A stretch of 11,649 nt of DNA from Lachnospiraceae bacterium UBA4292. GTDB lineage: Bacteria > Bacillota > Clostridia > Lachnospirales > Lachnospiraceae. Each line of letters opens with the position of its first letter. Position 1 is the first letter of the stretch. Made by a program: the position numbers and the translations under genes. Of this stretch, positions 1-7,560 are shown one piece after another. The DNA lies in assembly GCA_002395865.1 (NCBI GenBank), contig DGVE01000150.1, positions 1 to 11,649 of the forward strand, read 5' to 3'. The notes beneath the pieces were generated by a model, which was not told the origin of the DNA, did no database searches, and saw only the letters and a program-made list of their open reading frames with translations.

Positions 1-610
1 CCCAGTCAGCCTGATATCTGTCCATGGTCACCTTCATTCTGCCGCCGCCTGAGGCTATGCAGCAGTTGAAGTCAGCGCCGTTGAGCTCCGCGATGAAATC
101 CTCGAGCTGCTTTACATAGATGAGTGCGCTCGTAGCGGGAACATCACGTCCGTCGAGAAGGATGTGCACGCGCACCTCCTTAACGCCCTCCTCCTTCGCC
201 TTCTTTATCATGCAGATAAGGTGTGAGATATTTGAATGTACGTTTCCGTCGGAGAGAAGTCCGAGGAAATGAAGAACTGAATTCTTGCTCTTTACGTTTG
301 CAAGGGCCTCCCTCCACGAATCCGAGGCGAACATCTTGCCGTTCTCGATGGACTCGTTCACAAGCTTGGCGCCCTGTGAATAGATCTGACCGCATCCGAG
401 TGCGTTGTGGCCGACCTCCGAGTTACCCATGTCGTCGTCTGAGGGAAGTCCTACAGCCGTTCCATGAGCCTTTAATCTGGTGTTGGGGCAGGTCTTTAAG
501 AGCTCATCCAGCACCGGTGTATTGGCAGCGGTCACTGCATCGCCGATATGGCTGGTGCTGAAGCCCACTCCGTCCATTACGATCAAAACAACCTGTTTTC
601 TGTTATTCAT
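1..610 (-). CDS. gpmI: 2,3-bisphosphoglycerate-independent phosphoglycerate mutase, N-terminal part (cut by window edge)
   Basis: Cofactor-independent phosphoglycerate mutase interconverts 3- and 2-phosphoglycerate in cytosolic glycolysis and gluconeogenesis. The first 203 codons are present and open to the window edge. The N-terminus VVLIVMDGVG carries the first metal-binding aspartate (D13). MGNSEVGHNALG contains the serine that becomes phosphorylated in this family (S64). SDGNVHS (residues 120-126), LLDGRDV (151-157) and ASGGGRMKVTMDRY (186-199) are the next conserved blocks. The doubled acidic run before MGNSEVGH and the GGGRMxVTMDRY block are closer to the plant/trypanosomatid branch (about 550 residues) than to the shorter Bacillus-type enzyme. 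The ATG at 610 follows GGAAAGG with a spacing of 8, and it has its own promoter about 130 bp upstream. The C-terminal half, with the remaining metal ligands, lies outside the window. Confidence 0.96.
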   Translation of the reverse strand, partial: MNNRKQVVLIVMDGVGFSTSHIGDAVTAANTPVLDELLKTCPNTRLKAHGTAVGLPSDDDMGNSEVGHNALGCGQIYSQGAKLVNESIENGKMFASDSWREALANVKSKNSVLHFLGLLSDGNVHSNISHLICMIKKAKEEGVKEVRVHILLDGRDVPATSALIYVKQLEDFIAELNGADFNCCIASGGGRMKVTMDRYQADW

Positions 611-673
611 GCTATTTACCTTTCCGCAGACATACTTGATTATGATCGGCTTACTGTCAGTCAGCCTGTAAAA

Positions 674-698
674 CGGCGCCGTGCCTGCCCGGGCGCCG
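674..698 (-). other. GC-rich hairpin in the gpmI leader
   Basis: A perfect 7-bp inverted repeat, CGGCGCC and GGCGCCG, with an 11-nt loop lies in the roughly 130-nt untranslated leader between the gpmI promoter and its start codon. In the gpmI transcript it is followed by only four U residues (TTTTAC), so it is at best a weak intrinsic terminator or attenuator. It could equally be an mRNA-stabilising stem. I found no riboswitch consensus in the rest of the leader (611-741). Confidence 0.4.
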
Positions 699-747
699 AA
701 TAATCCGCTTTCCTGCTTTATCAGTCCCTACCGAAAAGCCGCATAGT

Positions 748-776
748 ACTATAGCACATAATTCGTGCCTTTTCAA
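748..776 (-). promoter_or_regulatory. sigma-A promoter of gpmI
   Basis: On the minus strand, TTGAAA (771-776) and TATAGT (748-753) are separated by exactly 17 bp, close to the housekeeping consensus. The predicted start of transcription is near 741, giving a leader of about 130 nt before the gpmI ATG at 610. The promoter lies just downstream of the small candidate gene at 800-901, so gpmI does not depend on transcription through it. Confidence 0.75.
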
Positions 777-799
777 TAGTCAGCACCCCGGACTTTTAT

Positions 800-901
800 C
801 TACTTATCTGCCGAAACCAAGCTGTCGAGCCTGTCGCACATCAACACCTTTACAGCCGTATCGAATGCGATCTGAAACCCTTTCGCTTTGTTGTCGCTCA
901 T
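800..901 (-). CDS. possible small protein of 33 residues, unknown function
   Basis: A short frame starts with ATG at 901 and ends with TAG at 800. The product begins MSDNKAKGFQ and ends DSLVSADK. It is mixed in charge, has no membrane segment, and its middle (FQIAFDTAVKVLMCDRL) could form an amphipathic helix. Support for translation is the ribosome site AGAAAGG seven bases before the ATG, as good as those of the neighbouring real genes. No clear -35/-10 pair precedes it. Any promoter would overlap the divergent MATE promoter at 917-945. I do not recognise the family, and it could be a chance frame or the remnant of a larger gene. Confidence 0.35.
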   Translation of the reverse strand: MSDNKAKGFQIAFDTAVKVLMCDRLDSLVSADK

Positions 902-916
902 GTTAAAGCCTTTCTA

Positions 917-945
917 TTGACATAATCTAAATAATGTAACATAAT
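917..945 (+). promoter_or_regulatory. sigma-A promoter of the first MATE transporter gene
   Basis: TTGACA (917-922) and CATAAT (940-945) are separated by 17 bp: a perfect -35 and a one-mismatch -10. The predicted start of transcription is near 952, leaving a leader of about 88 nt before the ATG at 1040. The position of this promoter rules out the in-frame ATG at 944, which lies inside the -10 box. ATAATG occurs twice across the -10 region (931-936 and 941-946). Confidence 0.8.
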
Positions 946-988
946 GGTGCATATCACAGTAACCGTCCCGGCTAAGTATTCAGTTTCA

Positions 989-1014
989 GATCTGTATACC
1001 GATCTGTACATACC
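989..1014 (+). repeat. tandem 12/14-bp direct repeat in the MATE gene leader
   Basis: GATCTGTATACC (989-1000) is followed immediately by GATCTGTACATACC (1001-1014), which is the same sequence with two extra bases. The first copy starts within the palindrome CAGATCTG and also contains the palindrome GTATAC. The repeat is about 40-60 bp downstream of the predicted transcription start, where a repressor could block elongation or initiation. It could be an operator for an unseen regulator of the MATE pump. No regulator gene is adjacent. Confidence 0.4.
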
Positions 1015-1039
1015 GGAGGCGATATTCAAAGAGGAACAC

Positions 1040-2401
1040 ATGGAATCCAAGAAACAATATCTGTTCGAAAAAATGCACCCGGTAAAAGCTCTGGCGATCA
1101 TGTCCCTGCCGACTATAGCGAGCCAGCTGATCATACTTATATACAATCTTGCGGACACATGGTTCATCGGACGCACAGATGACCCTTACAAGATCGGAGC
1201 ATCCTCTCTGGCACTCACCATCTACATGGCCATCGTGGCCATTGCAAATATCTTCGGTGTCGGCGGAGGCAGCCTTATGGTTCGCCTCTTTGGTGAGAAA
1301 AGGACTGACGAAGCCAGAACGGTTGCCGGCTACAGCGTGACCATGGCAGTTATCTGCACCGCAGTGTTATCGGTTCTGCTGCTGATATTCTCTGAGCCGC
1401 TCCTGAAGCTCCTCGGTGCAAGCGACGAAACTCTTACATATGCCAAACAGTATGTTCTGGCCACCACGGTGGTCGGCGGTATCCCCACAGTTCTCTCCAT
1501 GTGCATGCCGATGCTCATCAGAAACACCGGTTATTCCGCACTGTCCGGCTTCGGTATCATACTCGGAAGCCTTGTAAATATCGGTCTCGACCCGCTCTTC
1601 ATGTTCGTGCTCCTGCCCTCAGGCAATGAGGTCCTCGGAGCAGGCATAGCAACAGCGCTGTCGAATCTGATCTCGGTCATCTATTTCATTATCATATTTG
1701 TGAAGCTGAAAGACAGGACCGTGCTCTGTATCCCCCGCAGGCTCGAAAAGCCTTCCCGCGAGGCACTTCGCTCCCTGTACTCTGTCGGTATCCCTGCGGC
1801 GTTCGGCATCTTCCTGTACGATCTGGTCACCATAATGCTCAACCGTCTGAGCGCGGATTACGGAGATATCCAGCTCGCAGCCATGGGCATTGTCCTTAAG
1901 CTTGAGCGAATACCCGTCTACATGGGTATCGGTGTCTGCTTCGGAATGGTACCCCTGGTCGCATATAACTACGGCGCGAAAAACAGAGCGCGTATGGACA
2001 GATTTTTACTGCTCACATCTATCTGGGTGACATGTTTATCCGTCTTAAGCACCATCATGTTTCTGTGCATCCCGGACCGCCTCGTATCGCTCTTCATATC
2101 CGACGCGTCGACCGTCGGCTATGGTGCGGATTTTCTGGTCGGAAGATGTATCGCCCTCCCCTTTATGATGGTCGGCTACATCATCACGAACTACCTGAAC
2201 GCGATAAATAAAGGCAAGGTATCGTTCATACTTGCCCTTATAAGACATCTCGTGATCATAATACCGATAATGCTCCTCATGAACAGCTTAAACGGCATGA
2301 ACGGTCTCATCATGAGCCAGCTCGTCGCCGATGTAATTAACACCACCGTGGCGTGCCGCATCTTCGCGAGTGTCTACAAAAAGACTGCCGCAAGGATATA
2401 G
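1040..2401 (+). CDS. MATE-family multidrug/cation efflux transporter
   Basis: This 453-residue inner-membrane protein fits the usual MATE length (about 450) and plan of 12 membrane segments in two six-helix halves. MATE pumps export drugs, dyes or metabolites in exchange for Na+ or H+. Features seen include the N-terminal HPVKALAIMSLPTIASQLI segment, NLADTWFIG at the end of helix 1, GGGSLMVRLFGEKR in the first loop, VNIGLDPLFMFVLLP and GAGIATALSN in the middle, and a matching second half with GVCFGMVPLVAYNYGAKN. The start is the ATG at 1040, preceded by GAGGAA. Upstream in-frame starts lie in or before the promoter. No terminator is evident after the stop, so some transcription may run into luxS. 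The substrate cannot be told from sequence. Confidence 0.93.
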   Translation: MESKKQYLFEKMHPVKALAIMSLPTIASQLIILIYNLADTWFIGRTDDPYKIGASSLALTIYMAIVAIANIFGVGGGSLMVRLFGEKRTDEARTVAGYSVTMAVICTAVLSVLLLIFSEPLLKLLGASDETLTYAKQYVLATTVVGGIPTVLSMCMPMLIRNTGYSALSGFGIILGSLVNIGLDPLFMFVLLPSGNEVLGAGIATALSNLISVIYFIIIFVKLKDRTVLCIPRRLEKPSREALRSLYSVGIPAAFGIFLYDLVTIMLNRLSADYGDIQLAAMGIVLKLERIPVYMGIGVCFGMVPLVAYNYGAKNRARMDRFLLLTSIWVTCLSVLSTIMFLCIPDRLVSLFISDASTVGYGADFLVGRCIALPFMMVGYIITNYLNAINKGKVSFILALIRHLVIIIPIMLLMNSLNGMNGLIMSQLVADVINTTVACRIFASVYKKTAARI

Positions 2402-2418
2402 CCGCGTCACCTGATCTA

Positions 2419-2447
2419 TTGCAATAAAGGTTGTAATAGTGTATACT
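2419..2447 (+). promoter_or_regulatory. sigma-A promoter of luxS
   Basis: TTGCAA (2419-2424) and TATACT (2442-2447) are separated by 17 bp. The predicted transcription start is near 2454, giving a leader of only about 26 nt before the luxS ATG. That is too short for a SAM or SAH riboswitch, so luxS does not appear to be controlled by one here. Confidence 0.7.
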
Positions 2448-2479
2448 TCGAAATACAATGACATAAAAGGAGTAATACC

Positions 2480-3004
2480 ATGGATCTTATACCCAGTTTT
2501 TCAGTCGACCACACAAAAATAGTACCCGGCATCTTTATCAGCAGACAGGATGAGATCGACGGGCGGATAATAACGACCTATGACGTAAGGGTCACCAGAC
2601 CCAACCGCGAGCCCGCCGTGGATGTGGCTGCCATGCATTCCATGGAGCATATAATCGCGACATATCTGCGAAATGACCCCGTCTGGAAGGACGAGGTGAT
2701 CTACTGGGGTCCCATGGGATGCCTCACAGGCTTCTACCTTATCCTGAAGGGCAGCCGCACTCCCCGCGAGATACACGATCTGCTGGTTCGAGCCTTCAGA
2801 TCGGTATCCGGTTACGACACCGTACCAGGCTCGAATGTTGAGAACTGCGGCAACTATCTCATGCACAATCTCTGGCTGGCCAAATACTATGCCGAGAGAT
2901 TCGCGGACTATCTCGAGCAGCACGCGGACGATGAAGCCATATTCGAATATCCCAAGGCCGAAAGACTTATCACCGACGATGGGCGAGGTTTCTTCGATTC
3001 ATAA
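2480..3004 (+). CDS. luxS: S-ribosylhomocysteine lyase (AI-2 synthase)
   Basis: LuxS cleaves S-ribosylhomocysteine to homocysteine and 4,5-dihydroxy-2,3-pentanedione, the precursor of autoinducer-2, as part of the activated methyl cycle in the cytosol. The 174-residue product has all expected landmarks. HTKIVPG is at residues 11-17 and VRVTRPN at 36-42. The zinc ligands are H53 and H57 of HSMEH and C123 of ENCGNY. E56 and C81 (in WGPMGCLTGFY) are the catalytic glutamate and cysteine. The length is slightly above the usual 155-160 because of a longer C-terminus. The ATG follows AAAGGAG with a spacing of 7. The gene has its own promoter and terminator. The pfs/mtnN gene that supplies its substrate is not in this window. 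Confidence 0.97.
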   Translation: MDLIPSFSVDHTKIVPGIFISRQDEIDGRIITTYDVRVTRPNREPAVDVAAMHSMEHIIATYLRNDPVWKDEVIYWGPMGCLTGFYLILKGSRTPREIHDLLVRAFRSVSGYDTVPGSNVENCGNYLMHNLWLAKYYAERFADYLEQHADDEAIFEYPKAERLITDDGRGFFDS

Positions 3005-3020
3005 AAGCATAAAAACAGTT

Positions 3021-3051
3021 TCCGGGAGCATCTCACGCCCCCGGATTTTTT
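3021..3051 (+). terminator. intrinsic terminator of luxS, between convergent genes
   Basis: The arms TCCGGGAGC (3021-3029) and GCCCCCGGA (3037-3045) pair around a 7-nt loop with a single A-C mismatch and are followed by six T residues (3046-3051). The tail reaches into the stop codon of the convergent histidine kinase gene. Read on the other strand the mismatch becomes a G-U pair, and TTTTT follows a few bases later, so it may also serve the kinase operon. The core is nearly identical to the hairpin at 8319-8337. Confidence 0.85.
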
Positions 3052-4214
3052 CACAGATATTTGATTACAAATCTTGTCTTGCCGATATCGGTATCCACAG
3101 AGATATAACCGCCATCCTGCTCGACTATCGTTTTCGACAGCGCCAGACCAACGCCTACACTATCCCTTGAAGAATTCTTACCCTTGTAAAAACGTTCAAA
3201 TGCGTGTCTCATGTCCTCTTCGTCCATGGGTTCTCCGTCATTTATCACGCTTACAGCTGTGTATACATCATTACTCTCAAGAAAGATGTGCACATCGGAA
3301 GCTGCGTGCTCGACTGCATTTTTAATGATGTTGACCAAGGCCTCCGCCTGCCAGAACGGGTCACAGGAAAACATACCGTCCCTGCCGCTGATCTCAATAG
3401 CGATATTTTTCAGATCAGCCAAAGCCTCGACCCTCTCTACCGCCTCTGAAACGATCATCCTTAATGACACTTCCTGCTTTATCATCTTTTCCGTACCCGC
3501 CTCCAGCTTTGACATTTTCAGTATCAGCTGGACAAGAGAGCTTATCTTTATGACATCCCTTCTGGCGTTTTTGATCAGTTTTTCTCGCAGCAGCGCATCC
3601 TCTTTGCACATCGAAAGATTATCGAGCGCAATACTGAGCGATGTTATAGGTGTCTTCAACTGGTGCGAAATATCGGATAATGCATCCTTTAATATGAGCT
3701 TATCGTTATTGGCATTCTCTCCCGCCTCCCTCAGCGTCACCATCGTTTTATAGATCTCATTCTGAAGCGCAGAGAGCTCATCTTCGGTATCGTTGCCGAT
3801 ATCCAGACTGTAATCACCCGCGTTTATTCGTCTGATATCCTGCGTTATATCCGCGATCTTTCTCCTTGTATGCGTTTTTATATACAGCGACATGATCACT
3901 GGGACCGCCAGACCTCCGATAATGATCACCGCAAGCAGGAGCATATATCTCCACCTGTAGCTCTCAAGCACAGCTATGGCAGGTTCCTCGTTAGGATCGA
4001 TACCGTATCTTTCCAGAAAGTGCCGGTCAACTGTTTTGTCTGCAGACAAAACAGCCATGATATCAGCCGCATCCAGTTCGGGATACTTCGCAACAAGCGC
4101 GTCGCAGATATTCTCTATCTTTTCATTTACGGTTCGGATGTAGCTTTTGTATGCCATGTCATAGGTAAGCGTTGCAAGGCACAACACGACGGCTATACAG
4201 ATTAAATAACACAA
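3051..4214 (-). CDS. sensor histidine kinase of the ABC-transporter module
   Basis: This membrane histidine kinase autophosphorylates and passes phosphate to the response regulator encoded just upstream. Numbering from the TTG at 4214 (387 residues): membrane helix 1 at about 3-18, an extracytoplasmic segment of about 70 residues, helix 2 at about 91-112, a HAMP-like linker to about 165, then the dimerisation domain with phospho-acceptor H184 in LSDISHQLKTPI. The ATPase domain shows NIIKNAVEH (N box), NDGEPM (G1), AFERFYKG (F box) and GVGLALSK (G2). The sensor segment is larger than in BceS-type kinases, which have almost none. The start is uncertain: TTG at 4214 is 15 nt from the nearest GGAG, while the same frame reads IKKYIL further upstream, beginning at an ATT codon (4229). 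Start confidence is low; the family call is secure. Confidence 0.93.
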   Translation of the reverse strand: MCYLICIAVVLCLATLTYDMAYKSYIRTVNEKIENICDALVAKYPELDAADIMAVLSADKTVDRHFLERYGIDPNEEPAIAVLESYRWRYMLLLAVIIIGGLAVPVIMSLYIKTHTRRKIADITQDIRRINAGDYSLDIGNDTEDELSALQNEIYKTMVTLREAGENANNDKLILKDALSDISHQLKTPITSLSIALDNLSMCKEDALLREKLIKNARRDVIKISSLVQLILKMSKLEAGTEKMIKQEVSLRMIVSEAVERVEALADLKNIAIEISGRDGMFSCDPFWQAEALVNIIKNAVEHAASDVHIFLESNDVYTAVSVINDGEPMDEEDMRHAFERFYKGKNSSRDSVGVGLALSKTIVEQDGGYISVDTDIGKTRFVIKYL

Positions 4215-4224
4215 AATATACTTT

Positions 4225-4896
4225 TTAATCTCCTTCAGCCCCCTTTGTATCTACGCGATAGCCTACACCCTTGATCGTCGTGATTATGTCCGCGCCAAGT
4301 TTATCCTTTATCCGCTTCATATATACCGTCACAGTGTGATCGTATACGTCATTTCCTGTCGCTTCCCATATAAGATCAATGAGCTCGCTTCTCTTCACGG
4401 CCTTGTCATGATTTTGGAAAAGCATATGAAGTATCCTGAGCTCGATATTTGAAAACCGGATCAGCTCTCCGTTTCTTGTGAGTTCCATCCTTTCAATATC
4501 ATACGAGAACTCGCCCACACTCAGAACTGTCTTCTTCTCGAAGCGCATGAGAGTTCTTTGCACTCTGGCTATCAGCTCCCTCACGGAAAAGGGCTTTGTG
4601 ATATAGTCCTCAGCTCCCATGTTAATGCCTTTCACCACATCGTCCTCTCCATCTCTGGCGGTAAGAAATATGGCCGGCAGTTTCATCCCGGATAAAGTGT
4701 CTCTGTAAAATTTAAATCCGTCTCCGTCGGGAAGCTTCACATCCAGAAGTACAAGACCTATGTTCTCATTGTCCATAAGAGCACGTGCCTTACCGATATC
4801 CGTCGCGGCAAGGAGCGGTATACCTGCATTTTCAAAAGCGATAGTTATTCCTTCGGTTATATTATCGTCGTCTTCTACCAGTAATACTTTCCTCAT
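4225..4896 (-). CDS. OmpR/PhoB-family response regulator
   Basis: This 223-residue DNA-binding response regulator is the partner of the adjacent kinase. The receiver domain (1-115) has the acidic pocket E8/D9/D10, phospho-acceptor D52 in LLDVKLPDGDG, T79 in FLTARDG and K101 in YITKPF. A winged-helix output domain (about 125-218) ends in the typical VTVYMKRIKDKL recognition helix and IKGVGYR wing. The ATG at 4896 directly follows the permease stop codon (TAAATG), with only a weak ribosome site, so translation is probably coupled to the permease. As an OmpR-type regulator it is expected to bind paired direct repeats spaced about 11 bp; such a repeat lies in front of the operon's first gene (8281-8296). 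Confidence 0.96.
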   Translation of the reverse strand: MRKVLLVEDDDNITEGITIAFENAGIPLLAATDIGKARALMDNENIGLVLLDVKLPDGDGFKFYRDTLSGMKLPAIFLTARDGEDDVVKGINMGAEDYITKPFSVRELIARVQRTLMRFEKKTVLSVGEFSYDIERMELTRNGELIRFSNIELRILHMLFQNHDKAVKRSELIDLIWEATGNDVYDHTVTVYMKRIKDKLGADIITTIKGVGYRVDTKGAEGD

Positions 4897-7560
4897 TTAT
4901 ATATTCTCGTTCTTTATTGTATCGATAATGTTTCTGTTGTTCACCTTTACTACAGCCATTTCCATTATAACATACATCGTTACAAATACAATCACGATGT
5001 TAAGAACAATTCCGGTCACAGGAAGCGAAAACGCTATCATGTCGCCAAAGGTTATCTCATAATAGTATAGCACGCCCGACAGTATGCAGCCCGCCGGAAC
5101 GCCTATCATAAGAGCCTTTCCCCCTACGAAAAGTGCTTCCAGCCGCATCATTTTTCTGAATTCTCTGCTTGTCATTCCAATACTTTTAAGGGACGCGAAT
5201 TCACTCATTCTCAGTTCTACACCCGTAGTCACGGTATTGATAATATTTGTTATTCCTATCAAAGCAATGACTGCTATCAATCCATATGCCACCGTGGATA
5301 CGAGAGATATGATCGACCTGGTTTTTTTTATCTCACTGTCATAATTCTGCACTCGTGCATTTATATTATTATCGGCAATGTAGTTGCTTATCGCATCCTG
5401 AACTTTCTCTGCATCATCGGCCATATAAAATACCGCCGTATTGCTCTGTATATCCCCGAAGGCATAGAAATCGGATATACGTGTAATGATCATAGTGTTT
5501 TGGTATCTTTTGAGTCCAAATGGCCTCCTGTCAGTGACCGCATCAAGATATATCTTCCTTTTCACCACTTTCATTCTCCCGTTTACCGCATCGGTCTCGC
5601 CTTCTGCTAAGCCCTGATACCTTATCACTATGCTGTCACCGGACTTATAATCAAGTATCTTCCCTTCGCCTTTTCGTTTTTTTCCATCCTCAGTTTCCCA
5701 GGTGAACTCCCCACTGTCCACCATTATAAAACAGGGGTCTGCGCTTTGTGTATCCACCCCTATCGCGGCCGCATATGCATCAAACTCGGCATCAGATATG
5801 CCATAGAGCGGAATGAAGTGATCTTCTCTGTTCAACTCAAAATCGGGTGTATTCGCCATCAGCTTCTCATAATTGCTGTCATATCTCGGTAAACTCGTAT
5901 ATGCATTCACAGTATCGATCGCGACCACCTGTTTGTTATCGGACATATCAAAGAAGTTCTGTATCTCCGGAGCATTCTGCTTTATGTCATATAACCATAC
6001 ATAAAGATTATAATCCAGATGTTCATATGAAAGTCCAACTATCTTAAGCCCCATATCCACGCCGAATGATGTGACGATAAAGACTATCGTGCAGATGATT
6101 ATCGAAACTACCGTCGTCCTGTATTTTCTTCCATTTCTCTGCATCGCCCTCTTCGCTATGACTCCTCCTATGCCCCATATTTTTTTTATCCAGGGAGCTT
6201 CCCTGAAGTTTCTTCTGCTACTCTTAATATCCGCATGGCCTCGCATAGCACTTATCGGAGCTATGGAAGACGCCTTTTTTGCACATCCCAGAGCAGAAAA
6301 ATACACAGTCAATACCCCGAGTATTATCGAGATCGCCACCGCCGGCAGGGATAATCTATACACAATACCAAATGGCATGATTCCCTGCAGCATTTTATCA
6401 GCTATCCTGATCGTAAGATATGAGAGCCCTGCGCCGGCAGCCAGACCCAGCGGCAGTCCGATCGCTCCCATATACACAGCCTCTGTCAGCACGCATTTTC
6501 GCAGCTGTTTTTTTGTTGCCCCTATCCCCGAGAGACTTCCGTACTGTTTAGTCTTTTCTGACAATGATATATCGAAGCTGTTTTTTATACAGTATACCGA
6601 TGTAAACAAAATTATGAGGGCTATTACTGTTCCGATTATCAGAATCAGCCTCGTGTAATAGTCGTCAAGATTCAGGCTCTCGGCGTTGATCAGGTTGTAT
6701 CTTGTTATAACCTTGTAAGGAGCGGCATTTACCTCCTCATAGTAACCGAAGTATTCTCCGTTTACATACTTCTCATACTTATCCGGATCAAGCCCCAGTA
6801 TGCCTGCCGCGATTCTGTCACTTTTTCCAAGCACCGAACGGTAAAGTCTGACTAAGACCATCATCTTTCCCTGAGGCTTCTCCTTGTATGTCAGAAATGT
6901 ATAGCCCGGGTCTTCGTATTCCTCCACGCCTCCGTTCCGGTCGATAATTCCTACCACCTTGTATGTATGTGATACGGCATCCTCAACATAGTAATCCGGA
7001 AGCTTCTCCTCCGTCTCGGAACCGGGTACTGCCTCCATAGAAACCTCTTCCATCGCCGCTGGCTCTTCTTCCCAGCCGACAAGGGTTCCGACTTCAAGAT
7101 CGATGGAATCCCCTACCTTGATGGAAGATCCGCCCATCTGTCTCAGATGCACCGCTATAGCGATCTCATTTTCATTTTCCGGATATCTGCCTGATACGAT
7201 GGAAAATCCCAGCCGACCCATGGAGGTGCTGTCCGTTGCCAGTATCTTCGCATAGTGTTTATCGTTCGTCTTTACATCGTCCAAGTATGCGTATCCCAGT
7301 TCTTCAACCTTCATGATGCTCTCTATGGCAACATTCTGTTCGAAATCCCTGATATGCTCATCATCGACATACATAAACATATAGTGATAATCGCCGTTTT
7401 GATACTTGTCGTATGTGATGATACTCTCGCGAAGTGAAACCGCCACCGTAGATACGACCACTATAAGAGCGACCGCCAGCGTGATTCCGATGATTGTGAC
7501 AATACTTCTCCTTTTGTTAAGCTTCAAATTTCTTAAAGCCAGTTTACCTGTTATCTTCAT
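4897..7560 (-). CDS. FtsX/MacB-type ABC transporter permease, two large extracellular domains
   Basis: This 887-residue permease pairs with the ATPase encoded immediately upstream. It is a duplicated four-helix design. Helix 1 is at about 20-42, extracellular domain 1 at 43-304, helices 2-4 at about 305-425, helix 5 at about 482-501, extracellular domain 2 at about 502-749, and helices 6-8 at 750-870. Each half has the FtsX cytoplasmic motif: [18 protein letters not shown] near 344 and [18 protein letters not shown] near 792. BceB-type peptide sensors/exporters instead have ten helices and one large outer domain in about 650 residues, so this is a different subfamily. Domain 1 holds a very acidic insert (163-194). 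The chosen ATG at 7560 overlaps the ATPase stop (TGATG) and follows AGGGG; the open frame upstream to 7617 lies within the ATPase gene. MacB-superfamily members move or sense peptides and envelope stress. The substrate here is unknown. Confidence 0.92.
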   Translation of the reverse strand: MKITGKLALRNLKLNKRRSIVTIIGITLAVALIVVVSTVAVSLRESIITYDKYQNGDYHYMFMYVDDEHIRDFEQNVAIESIMKVEELGYAYLDDVKTNDKHYAKILATDSTSMGRLGFSIVSGRYPENENEIAIAVHLRQMGGSSIKVGDSIDLEVGTLVGWEEEPAAMEEVSMEAVPGSETEEKLPDYYVEDAVSHTYKVVGIIDRNGGVEEYEDPGYTFLTYKEKPQGKMMVLVRLYRSVLGKSDRIAAGILGLDPDKYEKYVNGEYFGYYEEVNAAPYKVITRYNLINAESLNLDDYYTRLILIIGTVIALIILFTSVYCIKNSFDISLSEKTKQYGSLSGIGATKKQLRKCVLTEAVYMGAIGLPLGLAAGAGLSYLTIRIADKMLQGIMPFGIVYRLSLPAVAISIILGVLTVYFSALGCAKKASSIAPISAMRGHADIKSSRRNFREAPWIKKIWGIGGVIAKRAMQRNGRKYRTTVVSIIICTIVFIVTSFGVDMGLKIVGLSYEHLDYNLYVWLYDIKQNAPEIQNFFDMSDNKQVVAIDTVNAYTSLPRYDSNYEKLMANTPDFELNREDHFIPLYGISDAEFDAYAAAIGVDTQSADPCFIMVDSGEFTWETEDGKKRKGEGKILDYKSGDSIVIRYQGLAEGETDAVNGRMKVVKRKIYLDAVTDRRPFGLKRYQNTMIITRISDFYAFGDIQSNTAVFYMADDAEKVQDAISNYIADNNINARVQNYDSEIKKTRSIISLVSTVAYGLIAVIALIGITNIINTVTTGVELRMSEFASLKSIGMTSREFRKMMRLEALFVGGKALMIGVPAGCILSGVLYYYEITFGDMIAFSLPVTGIVLNIVIVFVTMYVIMEMAVVKVNNRNIIDTIKNENI

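Noticed and set aside
944..1039. N-terminal extension of the first MATE protein starting at ATG 944
   Set aside because: The ATG lies inside the -10 box of the promoter at 917-945, and the MATE family starts with the segment that follows ATG 1040, which has its own GAGGAA site.
2501..2923. 140-codon open frame antisense to luxS
   Set aside because: It has no ribosome site or recognisable product; it mirrors the codon pattern of luxS on the other strand.
3211..3753. 180-codon plus-strand open frame opposite the histidine kinase
   Set aside because: It overlaps the conserved kinase core entirely, is extremely rich in Ser and Leu as expected of an antisense image, and has no ribosome site.
6071..6658. 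195-codon plus-strand open frame inside the permease gene, with hydrophobic stretches
   Set aside because: The hydrophobicity is the reverse-strand image of the permease's membrane segments. There is no ribosome site and the permease frame is clearly real.
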